From Kitasatospora sp. DSM 101779 (GTDB lineage: Bacteria; Actinomycetota; Actinomycetes; Streptomycetales; Streptomycetaceae): 64,000 nucleotides of DNA. Below are positions 1 to 7,389 of the stretch, one piece after another. A model generated the notes under the pieces. That model saw only the letters and a list, made by a program, of their open reading frames with translations. It searched no databases and was not told the origin of the DNA. Every line of letters starts with the position of its first letter. Within the stretch, counting starts at the first letter, position 1. Where the stretch lies: positions 1,336,180 through 1,400,179 of the forward strand of contig NZ_JAHTIK010000001.1 of the NCBI RefSeq assembly GCF_025655475.1, written 5' to 3'. The translations under genes and the position numbers were made by a program.

Positions 1-707
1 CCCCGGACCGGCTCGCCCGGGCCCGGCTGCTGCCCGCCCTGGTGGAGGTCTCCCTCGCGACCGGCGGGACGGCCGAGGCCCGGGCCGCCGCCGAGGAGCT
101 CGCGGGGATCGCCACGACCTTCCGCCGGCCCGCCCTGGACGCGCAGGCCGCGCAGGCCCGGGCCGCCCTGCTGCTCGCCGGGCGGGCGCAGGCCGGGCCG
201 CCGATCGAGGACCCGGCCGAGGACCTGACCGAGGCCCTGACCGAGGCCCGCCGGGCCTGGCGGCTGTGGCGAGACCTGGACGTGCCCTACGAGACGGCCC
301 GCGCCCGGGTGCTGGTGGCGCGGGCCTGCCGGGCACTCGGGGACGAGGACACCGCGGCGGTGGAGCTGGACGCGGCTGGCGCCGGGTTCGCCCGGCTGGG
401 TGCCGGGCCCGATCTGGCGGTGGCCCGGGCGGCTGCCGCCGGGCGGGAAGGCGGCGGCCAGCCTGGCCTCTTTGCGGCCCCGGCGGAGACACCCGCCGGG
501 CTGACCCCGCGCGAGGTGGAGGTGCTGCGGCTGGTCGCCGAGGGCGGCACCAACCATGCGATCGCCCGGGAGCTCCACCTCAGCGAGCGGACGGTGGCCC
601 GGCACATCAGCAACATCCTCGGCAAGCTGGACGCCGGATCCCGCACGGCCGCCGCCGCGTACGCCTTCGAGCACGGCCTGGCGGGCGCCCGTTCCGCGGG
701 CCGCTGA
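1..707 (+). CDS. LuxR-family transcriptional regulator, C-terminal part (5' end outside window)
   Basis: The open frame runs in from the left edge without a start; the first full codon is at position 3. The visible 235 residues begin with an Ala/Arg-rich helical region like the TPR-type C-terminal half of large (LAL-type) LuxR regulators. They end in a clear LuxR helix-turn-helix: [15 protein letters not shown], then a recognition helix around [14 protein letters not shown]. The protein should bind DNA as a dimer and activate transcription; the ATPase and sensor parts cannot be seen. A TPR/monooxygenase pair follows 129 bp downstream on the same strand and is a plausible target, but that is inference from position only. 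GCAGATCTGC at 724-733, just past the stop, is a perfect 10-bp palindrome that could be an operator for the downstream pair. Confidence 0.85.
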   Translation, partial: PDRLARARLLPALVEVSLATGGTAEARAAAEELAGIATTFRRPALDAQAAQARAALLLAGRAQAGPPIEDPAEDLTEALTEARRAWRLWRDLDVPYETARARVLVARACRALGDEDTAAVELDAAGAGFARLGAGPDLAVARAAAAGREGGGQPGLFAAPAETPAGLTPREVEVLRLVAEGGTNHAIARELHLSERTVARHISNILGKLDAGSRTAAAAYAFEHGLAGARSAGR

Positions 708-836
708 CGGCGCCGCCGGCTGCGCAGATCTGCCCATCCGTGTCGGCCCGGAACACATGGTTCTGCCGATGCGCCGCCCCGCCCCCGCGCCCTAGCGTCG
801 AAGTACGGCGAAGGTCCACGGAAGGCGGCGACGACC

Positions 837-1196
837 GTGACACTCCGGACTACCGCGGCACACCGGACGACCGTGACGCCCCGGGCACAGGCCCCGGCCG
901 ACGCACCGGCGAGGACGGGCACCCCCGCACTCGCGCAGGCGGGCCGGGCGGCGACGGCCCTCGGGACGGCGCTCGCGGAGCGGGGCGAACACGCCGCCGC
1001 CGAACGCATGCTGCGCCGTGCGGTCCGCTGCTGCACGGCCGCATACGGACCGGACGATCCGCGGCTGGCGGTGCCGCTGCGGGCGCTCGGGGCGGTCTGC
1101 GCCGCGCGTGGCCGGCTGGCCGAGGCCGAGGCCCTGCTGAACCGGGTGCTGGTGCTGGTCGCGGGGCCGCCGGACGGAACGGAGGAGGAGTCATGA
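837..1196 (+). CDS. Small TPR-like protein
   Basis: 119 residues starting at GTG, with GGAAGG 11 bases upstream. The centre and C-terminus form helical hairpins with TPR spacing (GEHAAAERMLRRAV, then GRLAEAEALLNRVLVLV), giving about one and a half repeats. The first 30 residues are Ala/Thr/Pro-rich and probably disordered. No enzyme motif is seen. The stop overlaps the start of the monooxygenase gene by 4 bp (ATGA), so the two are translationally coupled. It may be a scaffold or partner for that enzyme, but its function is unknown. A TAGCGT hexamer at 793-798 could be its -10 element. Confidence 0.7.
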   Translation: MTLRTTAAHRTTVTPRAQAPADAPARTGTPALAQAGRAATALGTALAERGEHAAAERMLRRAVRCCTAAYGPDDPRLAVPLRALGAVCAARGRLAEAEALLNRVLVLVAGPPDGTEEES

Positions 1197-2335
1197 ACGG
1201 GGAACGGCACGAGACCGTGGTCATCGGCGCGGGGCAGGCCGGGCTCGCCGTCGGCCACCAGCTGGCCCGGCACGGACGGGAGTTCGTGATCCTGGACGGC
1301 AACGACCGGATCGGCGACAACTGGCGCTCACACTGGGACTCGCTGCGGCTGTACAGCCCGGCCCGCTACGACGGACTGCCCGGGATGCGCTTCCCCGCGC
1401 CCGGCTGGTCCTTCCCCGGCAAGGACCAGGTGGCGGACTACCTGCAGGCGTACGCGGAACGGTTCCGCCTGCCGGTGCGCACCGGTGTCCGGGTCACCCG
1501 GCTCTCCCGAGCGGACACCGGCGGCCCGGACGGGGGCGGCGGCTGGATCGTGGACACCGACGGGGGCCGGCTGCTCGCCGAGAACGCCGTGGTCGCCACC
1601 GGCACCTTCGGCCGCGGGCCGTACGTCCCGCCGTTCGCGCCGCAGCTCGATCCGCGGATCCTGCAGCTGCACTCCTGCGAGTACCGCAACGAGCGGCAGC
1701 TGCACGACGGCCCGGTGCTGGTGGTCGGCGCCTCGCACTCGGGAGCGGACGTGGCGTACGAGGTGGCCGGGCGGCACCGGACGGTGCTGTGCGGCCGGGA
1801 GACCGGGCAGATCCCGCTCACCCTGGAGGCGCGGTCGACCCGGCTGGCCTTCCCGGTGCTGTGGCAGATCGCCGACCGGGTGCTCACCATGGGCACCCCG
1901 CTGGGTCGGCGGATGCGCGAGGAGGTCCGCTCGCACGGCGGGCCCTTGCTGCGGGTGAAGGCCGCGGACCTGGCGCGCGCCGGGGTGGAGCGGGTGCCGG
2001 AGCGGATGGCCGGGGTGCGCGGCGGCATGCCGGTGCTCGCCGGCGGACGGGTGGTCGAGGTGGCCAACGTCGTCTGGTGCACCGGCTTCCGGCAGGACTT
2101 CGGCTGGATCGACGCGCCCGTGACCGGCCCGGACGGCTGGCCGCTGGAGCACCGCGGCGTGGCCGAGGACGCACCCGGCCTGTACTTCTGCGGGCTGTCC
2201 TTCCAACGGGCGTTCAGTTCGATGCTGATCGGCGGCGCCGGCAGGGATGCCGCGGTCGTGGCGAAGCACATCGCCGCCCGCGAACGCCGTCTGCACCGGG
2301 CGGAACGCCGGGAGCACGTCCTGTCCGCCGCCTGA
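1193..2335 (+). CDS. Flavin-dependent monooxygenase / NAD(P)-binding oxidoreductase
   Basis: 380 residues. The ATG lies in an ATGA overlap with the TPR gene, behind a GGAGGAGGAG ribosome site. An FAD Rossmann motif GAGQAG is at residues 12-17 and a second nucleotide motif GASHSG at about 179-184, the layout of flavin-containing and Baeyer-Villiger-type monooxygenases (also called putative flavoprotein or trk-like oxidoreductases). A WCTGF segment near residue 295 and the GLYFCGLSFQ stretch near the end are typical of the FMO fold. It probably oxidises a small hydrophobic or heteroatom-containing substrate using NADPH and O2; the substrate is unknown. Length is normal for the compact actinobacterial branch. 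Confidence 0.85.
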   Translation: MNGERHETVVIGAGQAGLAVGHQLARHGREFVILDGNDRIGDNWRSHWDSLRLYSPARYDGLPGMRFPAPGWSFPGKDQVADYLQAYAERFRLPVRTGVRVTRLSRADTGGPDGGGGWIVDTDGGRLLAENAVVATGTFGRGPYVPPFAPQLDPRILQLHSCEYRNERQLHDGPVLVVGASHSGADVAYEVAGRHRTVLCGRETGQIPLTLEARSTRLAFPVLWQIADRVLTMGTPLGRRMREEVRSHGGPLLRVKAADLARAGVERVPERMAGVRGGMPVLAGGRVVEVANVVWCTGFRQDFGWIDAPVTGPDGWPLEHRGVAEDAPGLYFCGLSFQRAFSSMLIGGAGRDAAVVAKHIAARERRLHRAERREHVLSAA

Positions 2336-2349
2336 CGGCCGTGCCGGGA

Positions 2350-2426
2350 GCGGGCGGGACGACGCGGACGGGGACGACGCGGGCGGGACGAGGCGGGCGG
2401 GGACGACGCGGGCGGGGACGACGCGG
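2350..2426. repeat. GC-rich 14/15-bp tandem repeat
   Basis: Five consecutive units of the form GCGGGCGG(G)GACGAC (two of 14 bp, three of 15 bp) plus a partial sixth lie directly after the monooxygenase stop. The last two complete units are identical. It looks like a minisatellite. Its place between a stop codon and the next promoter argues for a non-coding region. Confidence 0.85.
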
Positions 2427-2439
2427 CCAGCCGGAGGGC

Positions 2440-2476
2440 TTGACGCCATAGATGCTAAGCGCGCATAGTATTTCCC
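2440..2476 (+). promoter_or_regulatory. Promoter and probable MarR operator of the SRPBCC-EVE-MarR operon; leaderless start
   Basis: This AT-richer island in very GC-rich DNA carries TTGACG (2440-2445) and, 18 bp later, CATAGT (2464-2469). TAGTAT at 2466-2471 is an alternative -10. Either -10 places transcription start at or next to the ATG at 2477, and no Shine-Dalgarno sequence precedes that ATG, so the mRNA is probably leaderless. The element ATGC-N7-GCAT (2452-2466), flanked by ATAG and AGTAT, is an imperfect dyad over the -10 region. That is where an autorepressing MarR protein, encoded by the third gene, would be expected to bind. The assignment to that regulator is inference. Confidence 0.5.
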
Positions 2477-2917
2477 ATGAGGAAGCTCGCCACGGCACAG
2501 ACCGTCTCCACCGCCCACCCGTCCGCCTTCTTCGCCCGCTGGGCCGACATGGCCACCTGGCCGGAGTGGAACACCGACACCACCTGGGTCCGGCTGGACG
2601 GCCCGTTCGTCGAGGGCGCCACCGGCGTGCTCAAGCCGAAGGGCGGCCCCAAGGTGCCCTTCACCGTCGCGAAGCTCGTCCCCGGGCGGGAGTTCACCGA
2701 CGTCTCCCGGCTGCTCGGCGCCCGGCTGACCTTCCGTCACCTGGTCGAGCGCACCGAGCAGGGCGGCACCCTGGTCAGCGTCGACGTCACCCTCGACGGA
2801 CCCCTCGCCGCGGTGTGGAACGCGATCCTCGGCAAGGACATCCGGTCGAGCCTCCAGCACGACCTCGACCGGCTCGCCGCCACCGCCGAGGCCGACAGCG
2901 CGGTGTCCGCCGCATGA
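2477..2917 (+). CDS. SRPBCC-family (START/Bet v1-like) protein
   Basis: 146 residues, single-domain size for the SRPBCC superfamily. The pattern fits the polyketide-cyclase/dehydrase-like or CoxG-type branch: an N-terminal segment with AHPSAFFARWADMATWPEWNT, a central GPFVEGATGVLKPKGGPKVP hairpin, and a long C-terminal helix. Such proteins bind hydrophobic ligands in a helix-grip cavity. The ligand is unknown. The start ATG appears leaderless. The stop overlaps the EVE gene start (ATGA), forming a tightly coupled three-gene operon with a MarR regulator, which suggests the ligand or its source is sensed by that regulator. Confidence 0.82.
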   Translation: MRKLATAQTVSTAHPSAFFARWADMATWPEWNTDTTWVRLDGPFVEGATGVLKPKGGPKVPFTVAKLVPGREFTDVSRLLGARLTFRHLVERTEQGGTLVSVDVTLDGPLAAVWNAILGKDIRSSLQHDLDRLAATAEADSAVSAA

Positions 2918-3327
2918 GGGCCTGGCTCGGCGTCGTCTGCCGCGACCACGTCCTGCGCGGCACCGGGCTGGGCATCGCCCAGCTCAACCACGGCCGCCGG
3001 GACGCCGTCGCGCGCCTGGCGGCCGGCGACTGGCTCGTCTACTACTCGCCGCGGACGAGCCTCACCGGCGGCCGCCCGCTGCGCGCCTTCACCGCCATCG
3101 GCACGGTCGCCGACGACGAGGTCTGGCAGGCCGACGAGGGCGACTTCACACCCTGGCGGCGGCGCGTCGACTACCTCCCCGGCGCCGCCGAGGCGCCGCT
3201 CGCCCAGTTCGACGGCGCGCTCGACCTGACCTCCGGCGCCAACTGGGGGTACCGGCTCCGCCGCGGACTGGTCGAACTCACCGCCCACGACCTCGGCCTC
3301 GTCCGGGCCGCTATGGTCACCGCATGA
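2914..3327 (+). CDS. EVE-domain protein
   Basis: 137 residues covering one EVE domain (PUA-like fold), a family known for recognising modified bases or small ligands and common in bacterial operons. Recognisable features are the N-terminal WLGVVCRDHV strand, the helix NHGRRDAVARLAAGDWLVYYSP, the FTAIGTV strand and an FTPWRRRVDYL segment. It starts at ATG 2914 inside an ATGA overlap with the SRPBCC gene and ends in an ATGA overlap with the MarR gene, so all three should be made together. No catalytic residues are apparent; a binding role is more likely than an enzymatic one. Confidence 0.8.
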   Translation: MRAWLGVVCRDHVLRGTGLGIAQLNHGRRDAVARLAAGDWLVYYSPRTSLTGGRPLRAFTAIGTVADDEVWQADEGDFTPWRRRVDYLPGAAEAPLAQFDGALDLTSGANWGYRLRRGLVELTAHDLGLVRAAMVTA

Positions 3328-3797
3328 CCGACCATCCGCCGCGGCTGGCCAGCGGCTTCACCGACGCCGACGAGAGCCCCGGCCTGCTGCTCTGGCAGGT
3401 CACCAACCGCTGGCAGGCCGCCCAGCGCGCCGCCCTCAGGCCGTACGGGCTCACTCACGTCCAGTTCGTCCTGCTGGCCTCGCTGAGCTGGCTGCAGGCG
3501 GACGGCCCGGTCACCCAGAAGCAGCTGGCCGACCACGCCGCCACCGACCCGATGATGACCTCCCAGGTACTGCGCGCCCTGGAGTCCCGCGGCCTCGTCC
3601 ACCGGCTGCCGCACCCGCACGACCGCCGCGCCCGCGCCCTCGCCCCCACCGACGAGGGCCGCGCCCTCGCCGACCGCGCCGTGACCGCCGTCGAGGCCTG
3701 CGACCGCACCTTCTTCGCACCGCTCGGCACCGACGCCGCCACCTTCACCGCGGCCCTGCGCACCCTCCGCACCGCCGCAGCGCCCACCGGGGAGTGA
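3324..3797 (+). CDS. MarR-family transcriptional regulator
   Basis: 157 residues. The winged helix-turn-helix core runs from about residue 40 to 115: LTHVQFVLLASLSWLQ, the recognition part TQKQLADHAATDPMMTSQVLRAL, and the wing HPHDRRARALAPTDEG. Dimerisation helices lie at both ends. MarR proteins repress by covering promoters and release on binding phenolic or oxidising ligands. Being the last gene of the coupled operon, it probably autoregulates through the AT-rich dyad at the operon promoter. It has no private promoter, because the start overlaps the EVE stop. Confidence 0.9.
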   Translation: MTDHPPRLASGFTDADESPGLLLWQVTNRWQAAQRAALRPYGLTHVQFVLLASLSWLQADGPVTQKQLADHAATDPMMTSQVLRALESRGLVHRLPHPHDRRARALAPTDEGRALADRAVTAVEACDRTFFAPLGTDAATFTAALRTLRTAAAPTGE

Positions 3798-3804
3798 CAC
3801 CGGG

Positions 3805-4059
3805 TCAGAACAGCCACCGGTAGGCGAGGTAGCCGGCGCCGGCCAGAAGCAGCACCAGGCCGAGGAAGCAACCGCAGGTCCCCCAGGTCACCTCACTGGC
3901 AGCCATCCGGCTGTCCCCAGCCGGGCCGGCCTTCGAGAGCTCGTGCTGCCGCAGCGCCTCGGCGACGGCCCGCCGGGTGTCCTCCTGCCGCTTGCGCTCG
4001 GCCTTCTTGATGCCCTTGGCGATCGCTCGCCGGACTTCGTACCGGTCGCGGTGGTTCAT
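3805..4059 (-). CDS. Small C-terminally anchored membrane protein
   Basis: 84 residues. The start at 4059 is chosen because a GGGGGG(A) ribosome site lies about 7-12 bases upstream and the sequence before it is Arg-rich and non-coding-like. The N-terminal 50 residues are strongly charged and helical (Arg/Lys/Glu-rich, RRAIAKGIKKAERKRQED). A single hydrophobic helix near residues 60-80 (CFLGLVLLLAGAGYLAYRW) suggests a tail-anchored protein with a basic cytoplasmic part. It converges on the MarR gene with only 7 bp between stops. No family was recognised. Confidence 0.65.
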   Translation of the reverse strand: MNHRDRYEVRRAIAKGIKKAERKRQEDTRRAVAEALRQHELSKAGPAGDSRMAASEVTWGTCGCFLGLVLLLAGAGYLAYRWLF

Positions 4060-4340
4060 CCGACATCCCCCCGTCGCACCCTCGGTGTCCGGGTGCCCGT
4101 CGGTCCGCATGCTAGCGCCCGAGATCACCTGCACCGCTCGGCCGGACACCCCCGCCGGGCGGGCGCGCGTGCCGCGCGCGGCACGTTCGCACACCGCCGC
4201 GGTCAGCGTCCGACCGTCAGCGGTCAGCCGTGGACGATGCGTTCCACCGCGAACAGGTCGGCGGTACCGAGCCGCCGTCACGGGCCGCGCGGCGGCGTCC
4301 CCGGCGCGGGCGGCGGGAACGGGCCCGTACCATCGGGGGC

Positions 4341-5072
4341 ATGCTCACCGTTGCCACCTGGAACGTCCTGCACCGCGTCCACGCGGAGAACTGGAGCAGC
4401 GACGTCCTCGACCGGTGGCCCGAGGAGGTGCCGCGGATCGCCGCCGTCACCGCCCGGGTGGCCGCGCTGACCGAGCGGGTGGTGGCGCTGCAGGAAGTGA
4501 GCGGCGATCAACTGGCCTCGCTGCACGCCGCGTTGCCCGCGAGCCGGAGCGTCCACGCGCTCGACTACCCGCGGATCCCGACGCCGCGCCGCATTCCGAC
4601 CCAGCTGGCCGACCGCAGTGAGCACCTGGTGCTGCTGGTCGACGGACCGGGCGAGGTGGTGGCCGCCGAGGCCTTCGCGGAGGACCCGGGCAAGGGTCTG
4701 CTCGCCGTCCGTACGGCGGGCCTGCTCGTCGTCGCCACCCATGTGAGCACCGGTCCTCGCCGCCCCCGCCAACTCGCCCGGCTGGCGCAGGTGGTGGCCG
4801 CGGCGGCGGACGGCGCGGCCGTCCTGCTCGGCGATTTCAACGCGGACCGGACGACCGTCGCCGCCGAACTCGGCCCGGGCTTCGCCGTCGCCGAACTCCC
4901 GCCCGGGGCACCGCCGACCAGGCCGCGCGAGACCGGCGCGGGGAAGTCCCAGTGGATCGACCACGTGGTGGTGCACGGCCTCGGCAGCCGCGGCGCCCTG
5001 GTCGAGGACGTGGCCGGCGTCTCCGACCACAACCCCGTCCACGCCGAGGTCGGCCCCCTGCCGACCGGCTGA
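4341..5072 (+). CDS. Endonuclease/exonuclease/phosphatase-family protein
   Basis: 243 residues with the hallmark motifs of the EEP (DNase I/AP-endonuclease-like) fold in order: TWNVL at the N-terminus, ALQEV near residue 50 (metal-binding Glu), LGDFNADR near residue 165 and SDHNPV near residue 230 (catalytic Asp-His). It should be a metal-dependent phosphodiesterase or phosphatase; the substrate cannot be deduced. The start at 4341 was chosen because the upstream in-frame stretch is Arg-rich, low-complexity sequence and this ATG begins the conserved TVATWN strand. There is no signal peptide, so it is cytoplasmic. Confidence 0.8.
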   Translation: MLTVATWNVLHRVHAENWSSDVLDRWPEEVPRIAAVTARVAALTERVVALQEVSGDQLASLHAALPASRSVHALDYPRIPTPRRIPTQLADRSEHLVLLVDGPGEVVAAEAFAEDPGKGLLAVRTAGLLVVATHVSTGPRRPRQLARLAQVVAAAADGAAVLLGDFNADRTTVAAELGPGFAVAELPPGAPPTRPRETGAGKSQWIDHVVVHGLGSRGALVEDVAGVSDHNPVHAEVGPLPTG

Positions 5073-5119
5073 CACCGATGGTGCGGCAGAACCGGACGCC
5101 GGCGCGACAGGAGGGCGCA

Positions 5120-5893
5120 GTGGCACCGCAGGACCCGCTGGCGGGCTTCTACGACGGCCTCGCCGCCGACTACCACCTGATCTACGCGGACTGGGAGGCG
5201 AGCGTCCGGCGGCAGGGGGCCGCCCTGGACGTGCTGCTCGCGGACCGTCTGGGGGCCGGGCCGGCGGACGTGCTCGACTGCTCCTGCGGCATCGGTACCC
5301 AGGCGATCGGGCTGGCGCTGCGCGGGCACCGGGTGGTCGGCTCCGACCTCAGCGCGGTGGCGGCGGCCCGGGCGAGGCGGGAGGCCGCCGCCCGCGGTGC
5401 GGTGCTGCCCGCCGTGGCGGCGGACATGCGCCGGCTGCCGTTCGCCCGGGGCCGGTTCGACGCGGTCGTGTGCGCGGACAACTCGCTCCCCCACCTGCTG
5501 ACCGCGGAGGACGTCCGCACCGCCCTCGGCGCGATGCGGCGGGTGCTCCGCCCGGGCGGCCTGCTGGTCGTCAGCACCCGTCCGTACGACGAACTGCGCC
5601 GCACCCGGCCCACCGGGACGCCGCCGCAGGTGGTCGAGGCCGCCGGGGTCCGGACCACCACCTTCCAGCGGTGGCACTGGCACGAGGACGGCGAGCACTA
5701 CGACCTGGAGATGGTGCAGGAGTCCAGCGGGCCGGGCGGTGTCCGCACCGAGGTCCGTCGTGCCGTGTACTGGGCGCTCGCCCGGGAGCAGCTGACCGGG
5801 CTGGTGCTCGGCGCGGGCTTCACCCGGCCGCTGTGGGCCGAGCCCGCGGCGAGCGGCTTCTTCCAGCCGGTGCTGACGGCCTTCGCCCCGTGA
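5120..5893 (+). CDS. Class I SAM-dependent methyltransferase
   Basis: 257 residues from GTG 5120, preceded by AGGAGGG 4 bases upstream; an in-frame ATG at 5078 is an alternative. The N-terminus (FYDGLAADYHLIYADW) and motif I (DVLDCSCGIGTQAIGLAL) define a small-molecule methyltransferase, with the acidic loop at VGSDLSA and post-motif segments LPFARGRFDAVVCADNSLPHL and MRRVLRPGGLLVVSTRPYDE. It resembles glycine/sarcosine N-methyltransferase-like and UbiE-like enzymes; the acceptor is not identifiable. It follows the EEP gene by 47 bp and may be co-transcribed. Confidence 0.85.
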   Translation: MAPQDPLAGFYDGLAADYHLIYADWEASVRRQGAALDVLLADRLGAGPADVLDCSCGIGTQAIGLALRGHRVVGSDLSAVAAARARREAAARGAVLPAVAADMRRLPFARGRFDAVVCADNSLPHLLTAEDVRTALGAMRRVLRPGGLLVVSTRPYDELRRTRPTGTPPQVVEAAGVRTTTFQRWHWHEDGEHYDLEMVQESSGPGGVRTEVRRAVYWALAREQLTGLVLGAGFTRPLWAEPAASGFFQPVLTAFAP

Positions 5894-5955
5894 GCGGACC
5901 AGCCCGGCAGGGGAGGTTTGCCGGTCGCGGCCCGGGCCAGACGCCCGGAAGGGCG

Positions 5956-5980
5956 GGCCCGCGCTCCTGACCCGCGGGCC
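5956..5980. terminator. GC-rich hairpin after the methyltransferase gene
   Basis: GGCCCGCG (5956-5963) pairs with CGCGGGCC (5973-5980) across a 9-base loop, 63 bp after the stop. There is no T-run. It is a plausible intrinsic terminator of the streptomycete type, though GC-rich DNA makes chance hairpins common. Confidence 0.35.
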
Positions 5981-6088
5981 GCCCGGCCGCGTCCGGGCCC
6001 GTCGGGGCGTCGCACCGGGCGGTCGGACGGCCGAGCGGTCGGGCCGCAGCGGCGGCGATCCGCGGGCGCCGCACCGAGGATGGGGAGC

Positions 6089-6583
6089 ATGGCAGAGCGG
6101 CAGGCACCGGCCGACGGTCGGGACGAGAGCCCGGAGGAACGGGCCGACCGGCTGTGGACGGAGCTGCTCCAGGAGGTGCGGGTCGCGCAGACCGGCGCAC
6201 AGATCATGTTCGGCTTCCTGCTGACGGTGGTGTTCACCGAGCGGTTCACCACGCTGCACGGGTTCGACCGTGCCCTCTACGTCGGCGTGGTCACCCTGGG
6301 TGCGGTCGCCACCGGCACACTGATGGCCCCGGTCTCGTACCACCGGCTGCTGGCCGGGCGGCACGTCAAGCCGCGGATGGTGGCTGCCGCGTCCCGGATG
6401 GTCTCGCTCGGGGTGGTCCTGCTCGGCCTGAACGTCGGCGCCGCTCTGCTGCTGCTCCTCAAGGTCGCCGGCCTCACCTGGGGAGCCTGGGTGATCGCGG
6501 GCGCCGTACTGGCGTGGTTCGCGGTCTGCTGGGTGCTGTTCCCGGTCGCGCTGCTGCGCCGGTCCGGCCCACGGCGGCGCTGA
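6089..6583 (+). CDS. DUF6328-like four-helix membrane protein
   Basis: 164 residues. ATG 6089 is preceded by GAGGA 8 bases upstream; ATG 6080 is an alternative. A charged N-terminal stretch (about 35 residues) containing ERADRLWTELLQEVRVAQTGAQ precedes four predicted membrane helices at about 40-60, 70-92, 105-125 and 130-155. This is the pattern of the actinobacterial DUF6328 family, whose function is unknown. The last codons (RSGPRRR) lie inside a 28-bp perfect inverted repeat that probably terminates transcription. Confidence 0.72.
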   Translation: MAERQAPADGRDESPEERADRLWTELLQEVRVAQTGAQIMFGFLLTVVFTERFTTLHGFDRALYVGVVTLGAVATGTLMAPVSYHRLLAGRHVKPRMVAAASRMVSLGVVLLGLNVGAALLLLLKVAGLTWGAWVIAGAVLAWFAVCWVLFPVALLRRSGPRRR

Positions 6584-6617
6584 GCAGGACTCAGCGCCGC
6601 CGTGGGCCGGACCGGCG
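6557..6617. terminator. Perfect 28-bp inverted repeat, probable bidirectional terminator
   Basis: The arm at 6557-6584 is exactly complementary to 6590-6617, with a 5-base loop CAGGA. It spans the end of the DUF6328-like gene, including its TGA at 6581-6583, and lies 23 bp beyond the stop of the convergent small gene. The length and perfection are unusual for a terminator. It lacks a T-run, as is common for streptomycete terminators. Confidence 0.7.
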
Positions 6618-6640
6618 GTGGTCGGCGGGGGCGGGGCCGG

Positions 6641-6871
6641 TCAGGTGTCCTGCTCCGGCGGCTGCACGGTGTCGCGGCCGTCCTGGTGGTGGCGGTCGAA
6701 CCGGTCGTGGCGGTGCGGCCAGTGCCGGTGGTGCCGCGGACGGCGTTCATGCCGCTCGTGCGGCGTGCGCAGCGTCTCGGCCGGTGGTCCGGGGTTCACC
6801 GGAACGGTGCGGACGGTGCCGGCGGGAGGATCGTGCGGGCGCAGTTCGGGCGGGCCGGGGTTGACGGTCAT
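6641..6871 (-). CDS. Small Pro/His/Arg-rich protein
   Basis: 76 residues beginning MTVNPGPPELRPHDPP, with a strong AAGGAGG site 5 bases upstream of ATG 6871. VNPGPP occurs twice (residues 3-8 and 28-33). The second half is dense in His, Arg and Asp (HERHERRPRHHRHWPHRHDR), which could bind metal or nucleic acid but has no recognised fold. The initiation region is almost identical (20 of 21 bases) to that of the proline-rich gene at 8902, so the two may be distant paralogues. It converges on the DUF6328-like gene. A DevR-box-like palindrome lies about 126 bp upstream. Confidence 0.6.
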   Translation of the reverse strand: MTVNPGPPELRPHDPPAGTVRTVPVNPGPPAETLRTPHERHERRPRHHRHWPHRHDRFDRHHQDGRDTVQPPEQDT

Positions 6872-6996
6872 GGCGGCCTCCTTACCCCTCCACTGTGCGC
6901 CTGCCCGGGCCGCCCGGCCACGAAACCGCAGCCCCGGACCCACAGCCCCGGACTCCCGGGTGTGGAGCAGGCCGGCCCGGGCAGACGCGGGTCACG

Positions 6997-7010
6997 GGGC
7001 CGGTCGGCCA
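6997..7010. promoter_or_regulatory. Near-palindromic DevR/OsdR-like box
   Basis: GGGCCGGTCGGCCA matches the palindrome GGGCC-N4-GGCCC in 13 of 14 positions and shares 13 consecutive bases with the box before the alcohol dehydrogenase gene (35238-35251). It lies between the divergent small genes at 6871 (minus) and 7040 (plus). DevR/DosR boxes have the general form GGGNC-N4-GNCCC. The assignment is inference. Confidence 0.35.
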
Positions 7011-7039
7011 CGGCCCGGCTCCGCTGGAGGTGATCGGCT

Positions 7040-7276
7040 GTGCTGTCCGCGACCGGCGGGCCCCGGCAGGCGCTGTCCCGGGTCTGTGCGCCGTTGCTGG
7101 CCTTCCTGACCGCCCTGTTCGCGTTCTGGGCGGTGGCCGCCGGGGATGACGACCCGGCCGCCCGCGCCGTCCCGACCGCCCTGGCGCTGGCCTTCGGTGC
7201 ACTCGCGGTGCTGGCCGCGGCCCATCCGCTGGTGTTCGCCCGCTGCCGCCGGCGCAGGCCGGTGGGCCGCGGCTGA
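7040..7276 (+). CDS. Small two-helix membrane protein
   Basis: 78 residues from GTG 7040, preceded by GGAGGTGATC (7027-7036), a full-length match to the 16S rRNA anti-Shine-Dalgarno end. Two hydrophobic helices (about 17-34 and 44-68) are separated by an acidic GDDDPAAR loop, and the C-terminus is a basic cluster CRRRRP. It is probably a bitopic-pair inner-membrane protein with its C-terminus in the cytoplasm. No family was recognised. It sits 113 bp upstream of the DJ-1-like gene on the same strand. Confidence 0.6.
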   Translation: MLSATGGPRQALSRVCAPLLAFLTALFAFWAVAAGDDDPAARAVPTALALAFGALAVLAAAHPLVFARCRRRRPVGRG

Positions 7277-7389
7277 ACGCCAGCCCGGCGGGGCGGGGCG
7301 GATCCGCGGGCCGCGGTTTCGCTCCGGACGGGCCGGTGAGACGTTCGGGGGACGGACTACTGACCCGAGCACGGAGGAAGGTGGCCGAC

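Noticed and set aside
5078-5119. ATG 5078 as start of the methyltransferase
   Set aside because: No Shine-Dalgarno precedes it, whereas GTG 5120 follows AGGAGGG; kept only as an alternative.
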